This document shows, piece after piece, positions 1 to 9,415 of a stretch of 64,000 bases of DNA. The notes beneath the pieces are model-generated. The model did no database searches, was not told the origin of the DNA, and saw only the letters and a program-made list of their open reading frames with translations. The position numbers and the translations under genes were made by a program. How positions within the stretch are numbered: position 1 is the first letter of the stretch; every line of letters starts with the position of its first letter. The DNA comes from Janthinobacterium lividum. GTDB lineage: Bacteria > Pseudomonadota > Gammaproteobacteria > Burkholderiales > Burkholderiaceae_D. The stretch spans positions 6,014,001-6,078,000 of the forward strand of contig NZ_CP139976.1 in assembly GCF_034424625.1 (NCBI RefSeq). Direction: 5' to 3'.

Positions 1-295
1 CCAGGATGTCGTTGACGCTCATGGCGACCAGGTCGATGCCGACCGTGTCATGGCGGTTCAGTTCGAACGCCAGGCGCAATTTGGTGCCCACGCCGTCGGT
101 GCCCGAGACGAGCACCGGTTCCTTGTACTTCTTGCTGATTTCAAACATGGCGCCAAAACCGCCCAGGCCGCCCATCACGCCTTCGCGCAGGGTGCGCTTG
201 GCAAACGGCTTGATTGCTTCGACTAAAGCGTCGCCTGCGTCGATATCGACGCCAGCGTCACGGTAGGAAAGGGAAACATTAGAAGTCTGGTTCAT
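1..295 (-). CDS. purM: Phosphoribosylformylglycinamidine cyclo-ligase (AIR synthetase), N-terminal part
   Basis: Partial gene running off the left edge; 98 N-terminal codons are present. The translation starts [21 protein letters not shown] and contains [11 protein letters not shown] and [14 protein letters not shown], the N-terminal glycine-rich and GTDGVGTK signatures of PurM. The enzyme closes formylglycinamidine ribonucleotide to aminoimidazole ribonucleotide with ATP in purine synthesis, in the cytosol. It is transcribed away from the permease gene at 484, so the gap 296-483 should hold two divergent promoters; I could not pick convincing boxes there. The ATG at 293-295 is the family-typical start. 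Confidence 0.95.
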   Translation of the reverse strand, partial: MNQTSNVSLSYRDAGVDIDAGDALVEAIKPFAKRTLREGVMGGLGGFGAMFEISKKYKEPVLVSGTDGVGTKLRLAFELNRHDTVGIDLVAMSVNDIL

Positions 296-483
296 GGTGT
301 GGTGGCAGCGGAGGCGGTAAAATAGAAGGCGGATACCCGCCGGCACGCGCGCGCAAGCATGTTTTTCAACATCGTGCGGCAGGACGCCAGCGGGTGAATT
401 CGGTCGATCAAGTCGCTATTTTATCAAACTGCCCCGCCATTTCGTAATTAACTGCCTTTTTTTAACGCAACAGCACAAACTAC

Positions 484-1566
484 ATGCCATTCGCCATCAC
501 CGCCGAACAGAAGCAAACAGCATTTTGGATCGCGGTCTGGCTGGCATTTTTGCTGCTGCTCGTCAGCCTCGGTCCCATCCTGACGCCCTTCCTGGCCGCC
601 GCCATCCTCGCCTACGTGCTCAATCCCGGCGTCGACCGGTTGCAGCGCCTGCATTACAAGCATTTTTACGTGCCCCGTCCGCTAGCCGTGCTGGTCGTCG
701 TAGTGTTGTTTTTCCTCGCCATTACGGCGCTGGTACTGATCGTCGTACCCGTGCTGCAAAAGGAAATCCCGCTGCTGCAGGCGCAAATCCCGCAATTCCT
801 GAACAAGGCCAACGATTTCCTGGCGCCGAAGCTGCGCGACCTGGGGATCCGCGTGCGCCTCGATGGCACCGGCATCAAACGCATGCTGAGCCAGCAGATG
901 GCCACCAGCGGCGATGAAATCTGGAGCACGGTACTCGCCTCGGCCCGTATCGGCGGCACGGCCGTGCTGGGCTGGCTGGCCACCGTGGTGCTGATTCCCG
1001 TGGTGCTGTTCTATCTGTTGCTGGATTGGCATCCGATGCTGGCGCGCATCGCCGGCGCCGTGCCGCGCCGCTGGGTCGGCCGCACGGTGGGCATGGCGCA
1101 GGAAGTCGATACCCTGCTGGCGCAATATCTGCGCGGCCAGCTGCTCGTCATGCTGGTGCTGGCCACGTATTACTCGGTGGCGCTGGCCATCGCCGGTTTT
1201 GAAGTCGCATTGCCTGTGGGCATCATCACGGGCTTGCTGGTGTTCATTCCCTATCTGGGCTTCGGCCTGGGACTGATGCTGGCGCTGATCGCCGCCCTGC
1301 TGCAGTTTGCCGACTGGAGCGGCGTCATCGCCGTGGCCGTCATCTATGGCTGCGGCCAGGTCATCGAAGGCTTTTTCCTCACGCCGCGCCTGGTGGGCGA
1401 GCGCATCGGCCTGAACCCGCTGGCCGTGATCTTTGCCTTATTGGCTTTCGGACAATTGTTCGGTTTCGTCGGCGTTTTGCTCGCTTTACCCGCTTCTGCC
1501 GTCCTGATGGTCGCTTTTAAGCATCTAAGACGCCACTACCTGTCCAGCACCTTCTATAATGCGTGA
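484..1566 (+). CDS. AI-2E family / PerM-like membrane permease
   Basis: A 360-residue polytopic membrane protein. Hydrophobic segments lie at about 15-45, 65-95, 155-180, and a cluster from about 210 to 350, with a hydrophilic region at about 95-150; this is the usual layout of the AI-2E transporter (PerM/YhhT) family. The C-terminal part holds the typical IPYLGFGLGL and LVGERIGLNPL stretches. Known family roles are varied (autoinducer-2 export, Na+/H+ exchange) and the substrate here cannot be told. It sits between purM (divergent) and hda, an order common in betaproteobacteria where it is usually labelled permease. A cytosolic role in purine synthesis is not implied. Confidence 0.85.
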   Translation: MPFAITAEQKQTAFWIAVWLAFLLLLVSLGPILTPFLAAAILAYVLNPGVDRLQRLHYKHFYVPRPLAVLVVVVLFFLAITALVLIVVPVLQKEIPLLQAQIPQFLNKANDFLAPKLRDLGIRVRLDGTGIKRMLSQQMATSGDEIWSTVLASARIGGTAVLGWLATVVLIPVVLFYLLLDWHPMLARIAGAVPRRWVGRTVGMAQEVDTLLAQYLRGQLLVMLVLATYYSVALAIAGFEVALPVGIITGLLVFIPYLGFGLGLMLALIAALLQFADWSGVIAVAVIYGCGQVIEGFFLTPRLVGERIGLNPLAVIFALLAFGQLFGFVGVLLALPASAVLMVAFKHLRRHYLSSTFYNA

Positions 1567-1574
1567 CAAGGTGA

Positions 1575-1684
1575 CTGACATAAGCTACTGCGCGTCGCAC
1601 TTTGCGGCCGGCGATGCTCACCGTACTACAGTACGGTTGCGCTTCTCGGCCACAAATCGCTGCCGCTCGCGACGCTTCTGTCAG
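1575..1684. repeat. 110-bp inverted-repeat element (REP/MITE-like)
   Basis: Lies between the permease and hda. The ends CTGACA (1575-1580) and TGTCAG (1679-1684) are inverted; inside them GCGTCGC/GCGACGC pair, then TTTGCGGCCG pairs with CGGCCACAAA with one G-T, and at the centre ACCGTACT-AC-AGTACGGT (1620-1637) is a perfect hairpin. No coding capacity. The nested design resembles dispersed intergenic palindromes; see also 33920-34057 and 6037-6080. Confidence 0.6.
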
Positions 1685-1782
1685 GCACTCGATACGACTA
1701 CAATGTTAAATTAATAAAAATCCAACAACAAACGCGATGACGACGCACAAGCAGTAATGAAAAACAGGACAAGGCGTACGCC

Positions 1783-2451
1783 ATGAAACAACTGGTGCTC
1801 GATTTAGGCACAGACCAGGCGCACAGCCTCGATACCTTCGAGGTGGGACAGAATGCCGAAGTGGCGCAGCTGATGCGCCAGTTCGCCGCGCGCACTTCGC
1901 GCGAACACTTTGCCTACCTGTGGGGCGAACTGGCCGCCGGCAAGAGCCACCTGCTCAAGGCCCTGGCCAGCACCGAGCGCGCGCGCTACATTTCGCCATT
2001 CTCGATCGAGTCCGAATTCGTGTATTCGCCTGATGTGGATTTGTACCTGCTCGACGACTGCGAAAAACTGTCGCCGCTGGCGCAGATCGATGCCTTTGCC
2101 CTGTTCAATGAAATCCGCGCCAACAAGGCCTTCATGGTGTGCAGCGGCGCCGTGCCGCCGGCCGTGCTGCCCGTGCGCGAAGACTTGCGCACGCGCATGG
2201 GCTGGGGCCTGATCTATCAAATCCACGGCTTGACGGACGATGAAAAAATCGCCGCCCTGACCCAGGCGGCCACCACCCGCGGCTTGACCTTGTCGCCCGG
2301 CGTGTTACCCTATCTGCTGTCCCATTTCCGGCGCGACATGCGTTCGCTGTCGACGATGCTGGACTCTCTCGACCTCTACTCCCTTGAAACCCAACGCCCG
2401 ATCACCTTGCCATTGTTGCGCGAGTTGCTGCAGGCGGAAGCGAAAGAATGA
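1783..2451 (+). CDS. hda: DnaA regulatory inactivator Hda
   Basis: A 222-residue AAA+ protein related to DnaA domain III. The N terminus MKQLVLDLG contains the clamp-binding motif QLVLDL, which Hda uses to bind the DNA-loaded beta clamp. A Walker A-like GELAAGKSHLLKAL follows at about 47-60 and the Walker B-like LYLLDDCEKL at about 87-96. With ADP and the clamp, Hda stimulates ATP hydrolysis by DnaA and so prevents re-initiation of replication. The length fits the family. The stop overlaps the ATG of the HAD phosphatase gene (ATGATGA), so the two are probably translationally coupled. Confidence 0.93.
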   Translation: MKQLVLDLGTDQAHSLDTFEVGQNAEVAQLMRQFAARTSREHFAYLWGELAAGKSHLLKALASTERARYISPFSIESEFVYSPDVDLYLLDDCEKLSPLAQIDAFALFNEIRANKAFMVCSGAVPPAVLPVREDLRTRMGWGLIYQIHGLTDDEKIAALTQAATTRGLTLSPGVLPYLLSHFRRDMRSLSTMLDSLDLYSLETQRPITLPLLRELLQAEAKE

Positions 2452-3122
2452 TGAATCTGGCCCTGTTTGACCTCGACCACACCCTGCTGCCCATCGACTC
2501 GGATCACGAGTGGGGCGAATTCCTGGTACGCATCGGTGCCGTGGACGCCGCCGAATTCACCCGCCGTAACGACGAATTTTTCGCGCAATACCAGGCCGGC
2601 ACGCTCGATCCGGTGGAATACCTGGAATTTTCGCTCGGCACCCTGGCGCAATTCCCGCGCGAACGCCTGGAAGCGCTGCACAAGCAATTCATGGCTGAAG
2701 TGGTCATGCCGGCCATCCGCCCGGAAGTCGTGGCCCTGCTGAAACAGCACCAGGACGCGGGCGACCTGCTGGCCATCGTCACGGCCACCAACCATTTCAT
2801 CACCAAACCCATCGCCGATGCGCTGGGCGTCGAGCACCTGCTGGCCGCCATGCCAGAATATGACACGCAAGGCAATGTCACGGGCAAGCTGGTCGGCACG
2901 CCGACCCTGGGCGCGGGCAAGCTGACCCACACCTATGCCTGGCTGGAAAAGATGGGCAAGGAACTGGGGCAGTTCGAGCGCAGCTATTTTTACAGCGATT
3001 CGCACAACGACATTCCCCTGCTGTCGGTCGTGACCCACCCTGTCGCGACCAACCCCAATACCGCTTTGAGCGCACACGCATCCCTCCACGGCTGGCCATC
3101 ACTTCACTTATTCAATGATTAA
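2448..3122 (+). CDS. HAD-IB family phosphatase (SerB-like hydrolase)
   Basis: A 224-residue haloacid-dehalogenase phosphatase. Motif I is DLDHTLLP (residues 8-15: nucleophile Asp, then general-acid Asp), motif II is the ATN of VTATN near residue 107, and motif III/IV is YSDSHNDIPLL near 183-193. This is the HAD-IB pattern found in phosphoserine phosphatase-like proteins and in betaproteobacterial proteins next to pcnB. The substrate is not known; histidinol-phosphate or phosphoserine are possibilities only. The start ATG at 2448 overlaps the hda stop; a second ATG at 2451 is equally usable. Its 3' end overlaps pcnB by 8 bp. Confidence 0.85.
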   Translation: MMNLALFDLDHTLLPIDSDHEWGEFLVRIGAVDAAEFTRRNDEFFAQYQAGTLDPVEYLEFSLGTLAQFPRERLEALHKQFMAEVVMPAIRPEVVALLKQHQDAGDLLAIVTATNHFITKPIADALGVEHLLAAMPEYDTQGNVTGKLVGTPTLGAGKLTHTYAWLEKMGKELGQFERSYFYSDSHNDIPLLSVVTHPVATNPNTALSAHASLHGWPSLHLFND

Positions 3123-4485
3123 AAAATTCATCCGCAAGATCCTCGGCGTTAAAAAAGAGGCAGCGCGCGACACCACGGCACCCATCGTGCTCGGTCCTGC
3201 GCAACACGGAATCGACCCGAAACTGGTGTCGTCGAATGCCATCCGCGTCACCAGCAGCCTGCAGGAAGCGGGCTTCGAGGCCTTTGTCGTCGGCGGCGCC
3301 GTGCGCGACCTGCTGCTGGGCGTGAAACCGAAAGACTTCGACATCGCCACCAACGCCACGCCGGAACAGGTCAAGCGCTTGTTCCGCCGCGCCTTCATCA
3401 TCGGCAAGCGCTTCCAGATCGTGCACGTGATGTTCGGCCAGGATTTGCTGGAAGTGACGACCTTCCGCGGCGCCGGCGCCGACTCCGCGCCCAAGGATGA
3501 ACATGGCCGCGTCCTGCGCGACAATACCTTCGGCTTGCAGCACGAAGATGCGCTGCGCCGCGACTTCACCATCAACGCCATGTACTACAACCCGGCCACG
3601 CAGGAAGTGCTGGACTACCACGGCGGCGTGGAAGACATCCGCGCCAAGACCTTGCGCATGATCGGCAAGCCGGAAGAGCGCTACCGCGAAGATCCCGTGC
3701 GCATGCTGCGCGTGGTGCGCTTTGCCGCCAAGCTGAAATTCACCATCGAGCCGCACACGGCCGCGCCGATCCCCATCATGGCGCCGCTGATCAACAACGT
3801 GCCCGCGCCGCGCGTATTCGATGAAATGCTGAAACTGCTGATGAGCGGCCACGCGTTGGCCTGCCTGCAGCAGCTGCGCAAGGAAGGCTTGCATCACGGC
3901 CTGCTGCCGCTGCTCGACGTGGTGCTGGAACAGCCGCTGGGCGCAAAATTCGTCACCCTGGCGCTGGACGCCACGGACGCCCGCATCGCCGCCGGCAAGA
4001 CCGTCTCGCCGGGCTTCCTGTTCGCTTCGCTGCTGTGGCACCAGGTACTGGAAAAATGGACGGCCTACCGCGCCGCCGGCGAATCGACGATTCCCGCGCT
4101 GCACCTGGCGGCCGACGACGTGCTCGATTCGCAAACGGAAAAACTGGCCTTGCAGCGCAAGATCGGTTCCGACATGCGCGACATCTGGTCGATGCAGCCG
4201 CGCTTCGAGCGCCGGGTCGGCAAGGCGCCGTACAAGTTGCTGGAGCACCTGCGCTTCCGCGCCGGCTACGACTTCCTGCTGCTGCGCTGCGCCTCTGGCG
4301 AGATCGACATGGACATCGGCGAATGGTGGACGGCCTTTTATGAAGGCGACGAGGAAACGCGCGAAGCGCTGCTCGTCAGCGCCAATGCCGCACCGGGCGC
4401 CGTCAAGAAAAAGCGCCCGCCACGCCGCAGCACGCGCAGCAAGACCGGCGGCGGCTCGGCCACCGGCAGCAGCAGCGACGAATGA
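3115..4485 (+). CDS. pcnB: Poly(A) polymerase I
   Basis: A 456-residue class II nucleotidyltransferase. The head domain shows GGAVRDLLLGVKPKDFDIATNA (from about residue 62), with the catalytic DxD, followed by RRAFIIGKRFQIVHV and LRRDFTINAMYYN, all hallmarks of the PcnB/CCA-adding family. The extra basic tail (KKKRPPRRSTRSK, near 425-440) is typical of PcnB rather than Cca. PcnB adds short poly(A) tails to RNA 3' ends and promotes decay. It overlaps the HAD gene upstream (8 bp) and folK downstream (ATGA), so hda-HAD-pcnB-folK form one transcription unit. Confidence 0.93.
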   Translation: MIKKFIRKILGVKKEAARDTTAPIVLGPAQHGIDPKLVSSNAIRVTSSLQEAGFEAFVVGGAVRDLLLGVKPKDFDIATNATPEQVKRLFRRAFIIGKRFQIVHVMFGQDLLEVTTFRGAGADSAPKDEHGRVLRDNTFGLQHEDALRRDFTINAMYYNPATQEVLDYHGGVEDIRAKTLRMIGKPEERYREDPVRMLRVVRFAAKLKFTIEPHTAAPIPIMAPLINNVPAPRVFDEMLKLLMSGHALACLQQLRKEGLHHGLLPLLDVVLEQPLGAKFVTLALDATDARIAAGKTVSPGFLFASLLWHQVLEKWTAYRAAGESTIPALHLAADDVLDSQTEKLALQRKIGSDMRDIWSMQPRFERRVGKAPYKLLEHLRFRAGYDFLLLRCASGEIDMDIGEWWTAFYEGDEETREALLVSANAAPGAVKKKRPPRRSTRSKTGGGSATGSSSDE

Positions 4486-4973
4486 TGGACGCACTTGCGC
4501 TGGTCACCGCTTACATCGGCATCGGCGCCAACCTGGGCGACGCGCGCGCGAATGTGCAGGACGCGATCGCGCGCCTGGCGCGCCTGCCAGGCGCCAGCTT
4601 GCTGGACGCCTCGGCCAGCTACCGCACGGCGCCCATCGATTCGAGCGGTGACGACTACGTCAACGCCGTGGCGCGCATCACGACCACCCTGCCGGCAGAG
4701 GAACTGCTGCTGGCCCTGCACGCCATCGAGGCAGCGCATGGACGCGAGCGGCCTTACCGCAACGCCCCGCGCACCCTGGACCTGGACTTGCTGCTGTACG
4801 GCGATGAACGGATCGCCAGCGCCACGCTGACAGTGCCCCATCCGCGCATCACCGAGCGCGCCTTCGTGCTGGTGCCGCTGCTCCAACTGGCGCCCGCCGT
4901 CATCGTGCCCGGACTCGGTCCGGCGCAGGACTACCTGGCGGCCGTGGCCGATCAGGCCATCAGTCAGCTCTGA
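4482..4973 (+). CDS. folK: 6-hydroxymethyl-7,8-dihydropterin pyrophosphokinase (HPPK)
   Basis: A 163-residue HPPK. YIGIGANLGD near residues 11-20 is the family start, and RPYRNAPRTLDLDLLLYGDE near 88-107 is the signature with the Mg-binding DLDLL aspartates. VPHPRITERAFVLVPL follows. The enzyme transfers pyrophosphate from ATP to hydroxymethyl-dihydropterin in folate synthesis. The ATG overlaps the pcnB stop by 4 bp. The start gives MMDALALVTAYIGIG; a start at the second Met is possible. Confidence 0.95.
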   Translation: MMDALALVTAYIGIGANLGDARANVQDAIARLARLPGASLLDASASYRTAPIDSSGDDYVNAVARITTTLPAEELLLALHAIEAAHGRERPYRNAPRTLDLDLLLYGDERIASATLTVPHPRITERAFVLVPLLQLAPAVIVPGLGPAQDYLAAVADQAISQL

Positions 4974-5083
4974 CCCCAGCCCTGACCCGTTTCGCTCCCA
5001 TCCTCTACAATGCCGCTCCTGCAGCAGGCCGCATAAAGTACTACACTAGCGGCGTTGCACCCCTTTCACTCTAGAGAATACCT

Positions 5084-5959
5084 ATGTCCGCTTATTTGCA
5101 AGGAACAGATCTGGCCGCAAAAGACAAGGCCGCCACACCGGCGCCGGCGCCATCCAAGCCTGTCGCCAACAAGGCCGTGACCATCCACACCCTGGCCACG
5201 CTGCGCGCCGCCGGCGAAAAGATCACCATGCTGACCTGCTATGACGCCAGCTTTGCGTCCCTGATGGACCGCTGCGGCGTGGAGATCCTGCTGATCGGCG
5301 ATTCGCTCGGCATGGTCTGCAATGGCCACAACTCCACCCTGCCCGTCACCGTGGCCGAACTGGCCTACCACACGGCTTCCGTGGCGCGCGGCAGCAAGTC
5401 GGCCATGATCATGGCCGACCTGCCGTTCGGCGCCTACGGCACACCTGAAACAGCCTATGCCAACGCCGTCATCCTGATGCAGGCTGGCGCGCACATGATC
5501 AAGATCGAAGGCGGCGCCTGGCTGGCCGAGATCGTCCGTTTCCTCACCGAACGCGGCATCCCCATCTGCGCCCACATCGGCCTGACGCCGCAATCCGTGC
5601 ACCAGCTGGGCGGCTATAAAGTGCAGGGCAAGAGCACGGAAAGCGCGGCGGAACTGAAGAACGACGCGCTGACGCTGCAAAACGCGGGCGCCGCCATCGT
5701 GCTGATGGAAGCGATGCCGTCGCAGCTGGGCAAGGAAGTGACGGACATGCTGACCATCCCCACCATCGGTATCGGCGCCGGTCCCGATTGCTCGGGCCAG
5801 GTGCTCGTCATGCACGACATGCTGGGCGTCTTCCCGGGCCGCAAGGCGCGCTTCGTGCGCAACTTCATGGAAGGCGCGGCCAGCATCGACGACGCCGTCA
5901 CCGGCTATGTGAAAGCCGTCAAGGATGGCAGCTTCCCGGCGCTGGAACACTGCTTCTGA
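5084..5959 (+). CDS. panB: 3-methyl-2-oxobutanoate hydroxymethyltransferase
   Basis: A 291-residue Pan[35 protein letters not shown], and HIGLTPQSV are family blocks, and [15 protein letters not shown] and HDMLG come near the end. It makes ketopantoate from ketoisovalerate and methylene-THF, the first committed step to pantothenate and CoA. The N terminus carries about 25 additional Ala/Pro/Lys-rich residues before VTIHTL, commonly seen in this lineage. No panC follows; the next gene is on the opposite strand, so panB is probably transcribed on its own from a promoter between 4974 and 5083. Confidence 0.95.
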   Translation: MSAYLQGTDLAAKDKAATPAPAPSKPVANKAVTIHTLATLRAAGEKITMLTCYDASFASLMDRCGVEILLIGDSLGMVCNGHNSTLPVTVAELAYHTASVARGSKSAMIMADLPFGAYGTPETAYANAVILMQAGAHMIKIEGGAWLAEIVRFLTERGIPICAHIGLTPQSVHQLGGYKVQGKSTESAAELKNDALTLQNAGAAIVLMEAMPSQLGKEVTDMLTIPTIGIGAGPDCSGQVLVMHDMLGVFPGRKARFVRNFMEGAASIDDAVTGYVKAVKDGSFPALEHCF

Positions 5960-5974
5960 CGTAGTTTGTTTTAA

Positions 5975-6080
5975 GTCGGCTTGCGCGCTGCGCGCCAAGC
6001 CGACCTACGAGACAATCAACGCCGTAGGCCGGGTAGGTCGGATTAGGCGGGGCCGCCGAGGCCGCAGGCCGTAATCCGAC
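5975..6080. repeat. Two consecutive intergenic hairpins between convergent genes
   Basis: First hairpin: GTCGGCTTG (5975-5983) with CAAGCCGAC (5996-6004) around a GC-rich loop. Second: GTCGGATTA (6037-6045) with TAATCCGAC (6072-6080). The second encloses GGGGCCGCCGAGGC (6049-6062), a 14-mer that recurs at 33995-34008. There is no clear T-run, so these look more like REP-type palindromes than plain terminators, although they may block transcription between panB and the aldehyde dehydrogenase gene. Confidence 0.6.
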
Positions 6081-6100
6081 AACACCACAGGCGCAAACCC

Positions 6101-7588
6101 CTACCCCACCTGTATCCACGTCGTCTTCAGCTCCGTGTACTTGTCCAGCGCGTGCAGTGACTTGTCACGCCCGTTGCCCGACTGCTTGTAGCCGCCGAAC
6201 GGCACGGTGATGTCGTCGCCGTCATACTGGTTGACGTGCACGGTGCCCGCGCGCAGGGCCCGCGCCGTCTGGATGGCCTTGGTGATGTCCGATGTCCATA
6301 CGGCCGCCTGCAAGCCGTACGGCGTGGCATTGGCCTGTTTCACCGCCTCGCCAATATCCGTAAAACCCAGCACGGACAGCACGGGGCCGAAGATCTCTTC
6401 GCGCGCGATCGTCATGCCCGCGTCCACGCCGAAGATGGTGGGCTGCACATAGTAGCCGCCCGTTTCCGCGCGCACGGCCTCGCCACCGCCCAGCAGCTGC
6501 GCGCCTTCGCTCTTGCCGGCCGCGATATAGCCCATCACGGTTTGCATCTGCGTCGCGTCGACGATGGCGCCCATGACGGTGGCTTCGTCGAGCGGGTCGC
6601 CGGGCTGGAAGCGCGGCAGCATGGCCAATGCCTTGGCCAGGAATTCTTCCTTGATCGATTCTTCCACGAACAGACGCGATGGCGCGTTGCAGCTTTCGCC
6701 CTGGTTGAAGAAGATGGAGCCGACGGCGGCCGCCACGGCCTTGTCCAGGTCAGGGCAATCGGCGCAAACGATGTTGGCGGACTTGCCGCCCAATTCCGTC
6801 CACGCCCGTTTCAGGTTTGACTGGCCCGCCATCTGCACGATCAATTTTCCCGTGCGCGTGGAACCCGTAAAACCGATGCAATCGACATCCATGTGCAGCG
6901 CCAGCGCGGCGCCCGCCTCGTTGCCGTAGCCGGGCAGCACATTGAAAACGCCGGCCGGCACGCCCGCTTCCAGCGCGATGTCGGCCAGGCGCAAGGCCGT
7001 CAATGGGGATTTTTCGGAGGGTTTGAGGATCACGCTATTGCCTGCCGCGAGGGCCGGCGCGATCTTCCAGGCAGCCATGATCATCGGGTAGTTCCACGGC
7101 ACGATGGCGGCGACGACGCCCACCGGTTCGCGCGTGATCAGGGCCAGGCTGTTGGCCGGAGTCGGCGCGATTTCATCGTAGACCTTGTCGATCGCCTCGC
7201 CATACCAGCGCAGGCAGTTGGCCGTGGCGCCCACGTCCACGCTCTGGCTGTACTTGATCGGTTTGCCCATGTCCAGGGTTTCCAGCAAGGCCAGCTCGGG
7301 GCCGTACTTCTGCACCAGGTCGGCGAACTTGATCAGCACGCGCTTGCGCTGCGCAGGCGATTTCCCTGCCCAGCGGCGGTCCTCGAAGGCGGCGCGCGCG
7401 GCCTGCACGGCCGCATCCACGTCCGCCCCATCGCAACGGGCCACTTGCCCCAGGAGACGCCCATCGATGGGCGACAGATTGTCGAAAGTCTGGCCTGACC
7501 TGGCCCCGGCGCGCTCGCCATTGATGAAGGCACGCCCATCGATCTTGATCTCTGCGGCACGTGCGTGCCAGCTGGTGTTTTCCGTCAT
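6101..7588 (-). CDS. puuC: Aldehyde dehydrogenase, PuuC type (gamma-glutamyl-gamma-aminobutyraldehyde / aminobutyraldehyde)
   Basis: A 495-residue NAD(P)-dependent ALDH. VPWNYPMIMAAWKIAPALAA, GFTGSTRTGK, TELGGKSANIV (general-base Glu) and NQGESCNAPSRL (catalytic Cys) appear in the usual order. The C terminus has PFGGYKQSGNGRDKS. Start chosen at ATG 7586-7588 because AGGAGACG lies just upstream; an in-frame TTG 15 nt earlier is less likely. Family and position after the polyamine transporter genes suggest oxidation of the aldehyde formed from putrescine or its gamma-glutamyl derivative. Substrate range is inferred; KauB-like broad ALDH activity is an alternative. Confidence 0.88.
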   Translation of the reverse strand: MTENTSWHARAAEIKIDGRAFINGERAGARSGQTFDNLSPIDGRLLGQVARCDGADVDAAVQAARAAFEDRRWAGKSPAQRKRVLIKFADLVQKYGPELALLETLDMGKPIKYSQSVDVGATANCLRWYGEAIDKVYDEIAPTPANSLALITREPVGVVAAIVPWNYPMIMAAWKIAPALAAGNSVILKPSEKSPLTALRLADIALEAGVPAGVFNVLPGYGNEAGAALALHMDVDCIGFTGSTRTGKLIVQMAGQSNLKRAWTELGGKSANIVCADCPDLDKAVAAAVGSIFFNQGESCNAPSRLFVEESIKEEFLAKALAMLPRFQPGDPLDEATVMGAIVDATQMQTVMGYIAAGKSEGAQLLGGGEAVRAETGGYYVQPTIFGVDAGMTIAREEIFGPVLSVLGFTDIGEAVKQANATPYGLQAAVWTSDITKAIQTARALRAGTVHVNQYDGDDITVPFGGYKQSGNGRDKSLHALDKYTELKTTWIQVG

Positions 7589-7624
7589 GGTCGTCTCCTG
7601 CAAGGTGAAAACGCCAGCTTACTC

Positions 7625-8470
7625 CTAGTCTGCCAAATAAGCCGCAGACATCTGCTTGCGCCGTCTCCGGTCGGCGCGCGCCAGCATCACGGCATACGCG
7701 ATCACGGCAAGCGTCACCACCAGGATGGTCAGCGCGGCGATGGCATTGACGCGCGGATCGAGCCCCAGGCGCGCGCGCGAGAAGATCACCAGCGGCATCG
7801 TCGTCGAACCGGGACCGGACAAAAAGGCCGACAGCACCACGTCGTCCAGCGACAGGGTAAATGTCAGCAGCCAGGCCGACGCCAGCGCCTGCGTGATGTT
7901 CGGCAGGGTCACGAGGAAGAATACCTGGTGCGCGCGGCAGCCCAGGTCCATGGCCGCTTCGGCCAGGGATTTACTCATCTCCTGCAGGCGCGACTGCACC
8001 ACTACGGCCGCATACGCCATGCCCAGCAGGGTGTGGCCGAGCCAGATGGTCAGCACGCCACGTTCGGGGAAACCGAAGACCTTTTGCATGGACACCAGCA
8101 TTAGCAGCAGGGACAGGCCGATGATCACTTCTGGCATCACCAAAGGCGCGCTGACCATGGCGGAAAACACCGTGCGGCCACGGAAGCGCTGGTAGCTGGT
8201 CAAGGCGAAGGCGGCAAACGTGCCGAGGATGACGGACGATGTGGCCGACATGAAGGCGATCTTCAGGGACAAACCGAAGCCCGAGATGATTTCCGTGTCG
8301 CTCATCAACTCGCTGTACCAGCGCAGCGAAAAGCCGCTCCACACCATGTCCTGGCGCGAGCTGTTGAACGAAAAGACGATCAGCACGATGATGGGCAGGT
8401 AGAGGAACAGATAGCCGAGCGAGAGCCAGCCGCGGCCGAACCAGCGCTGCAGGAAATTACGTCCGTTCAT
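7625..8470 (-). CDS. potI: Putrescine/spermidine ABC transporter permease (PotI type)
   Basis: A 281-residue inner-membrane permease with six hydrophobic segments and the MetI-type coupling loop EAAMDLGCRAHQVFFLVTLP near residues 165-185. The N-terminal sequence LSLGYLFLYLPIIVLIVFSFN matches PotC/PotI proteins. It overlaps the upstream potH by 4 bp (ATGA). Together with PotH it forms the membrane channel of a polyamine importer powered by PotG. The aldehyde dehydrogenase gene follows 36 bp downstream, so transport and catabolism are probably co-transcribed. Confidence 0.9.
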   Translation of the reverse strand: MNGRNFLQRWFGRGWLSLGYLFLYLPIIVLIVFSFNSSRQDMVWSGFSLRWYSELMSDTEIISGFGLSLKIAFMSATSSVILGTFAAFALTSYQRFRGRTVFSAMVSAPLVMPEVIIGLSLLLMLVSMQKVFGFPERGVLTIWLGHTLLGMAYAAVVVQSRLQEMSKSLAEAAMDLGCRAHQVFFLVTLPNITQALASAWLLTFTLSLDDVVLSAFLSGPGSTTMPLVIFSRARLGLDPRVNAIAALTILVVTLAVIAYAVMLARADRRRRKQMSAAYLAD

Positions 8471-9408
8471 GTGCGTTCCTCCGCGTTCTGGTCCGTCTTG
8501 TATTTGTTAAAAATGGCCATCGGCACGAGGATCAGCAAGACCACCAGCACCGTCACCGACGACGCCATGGCCCAGTCGTTGTTCGTGAAATATTCATCCC
8601 ACAGCACGCGGCCGATCATCAGGGTTTCCGGGCCGCCCAGCAGCTCGGGAATGACGTATTCGCCCACGGACGGGATGAACACCAGCATGGCGCCGGCGAT
8701 GATGCCCGATTTCGACAGAGGTACGGTGATGCGCCAGAACGCCTGCAAGGGCGTGGCGCCCAGGTCGGCCGCCGCCTCCAGGAAGCGCATATCCATTTTC
8801 ACCAGGTTCGCGTACAGGGGCAGGATCATGAAGGGCCGATAGGCGTACACCATGCCCACCACCAGCGAAAACGAGGTGTTCATCATGTGCAGCGGTTCGC
8901 TCACCACGCCCAGCGCGATCAGCAAGTCGTTGAGCAAGCCGTGGTTGGCCAGGATGCCCTTCCACGCATACACGCGCAGCAGAAAGGAAGTCCAGAACGG
9001 CAGCATCACCAGCATCATCAGCACGGGCCGGATCGATGGCTTGGCGCGCACCATGAAGTAGGCGAACGGGTAGCCGATGAAGAGGCAGATGGCGGTGGTG
9101 ATGGCCGCGTATTTCAATGAACTGAGATAGGTGAGCAGATACAGTTCATCGGCGGCGATGAACAGGTAGTTGGCGATTTTGACCTTCAGCACGACGATGC
9201 CATCGACATACGACAGCAGGCCGCCGAACGGACTGCCCGCCGTGTCCATGTCGGACAGGCTGATACGCAGCACGATCAGGAAAGGCACGAGGAAGGCTGC
9301 CGCCAGGAACAGCGAGGGAACGGCGATGACGGCGCCGCGGCCAGCATTTCTTCCCGTTATCCAGCGCAAGGTGACCAGACCGCGCAGCATTTGCAAAATG
9401 GACGTCAT
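8467..9408 (-). CDS. potH: Putrescine/spermidine ABC transporter permease (PotH type)
   Basis: A 313-residue permease. RISLSDM and AYFMVRAKPSIRP are typical of PotB/PotH, and the EAA loop EAAADLGATPLQAFWRITVP near residues 215-235 couples to the ATPase. The N terminus is predicted cytoplasmic with a first membrane span at about 25-48. The gene lies 7 bp after potG and overlaps potI. Partner specificity (putrescine versus spermidine) depends on a binding protein that is not encoded here. Confidence 0.9.
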   Translation of the reverse strand: MTSILQMLRGLVTLRWITGRNAGRGAVIAVPSLFLAAAFLVPFLIVLRISLSDMDTAGSPFGGLLSYVDGIVVLKVKIANYLFIAADELYLLTYLSSLKYAAITTAICLFIGYPFAYFMVRAKPSIRPVLMMLVMLPFWTSFLLRVYAWKGILANHGLLNDLLIALGVVSEPLHMMNTSFSLVVGMVYAYRPFMILPLYANLVKMDMRFLEAAADLGATPLQAFWRITVPLSKSGIIAGAMLVFIPSVGEYVIPELLGGPETLMIGRVLWDEYFTNNDWAMASSVTVLVVLLILVPMAIFNKYKTDQNAEERT

Positions 9409-9415
9409 GATGGCC

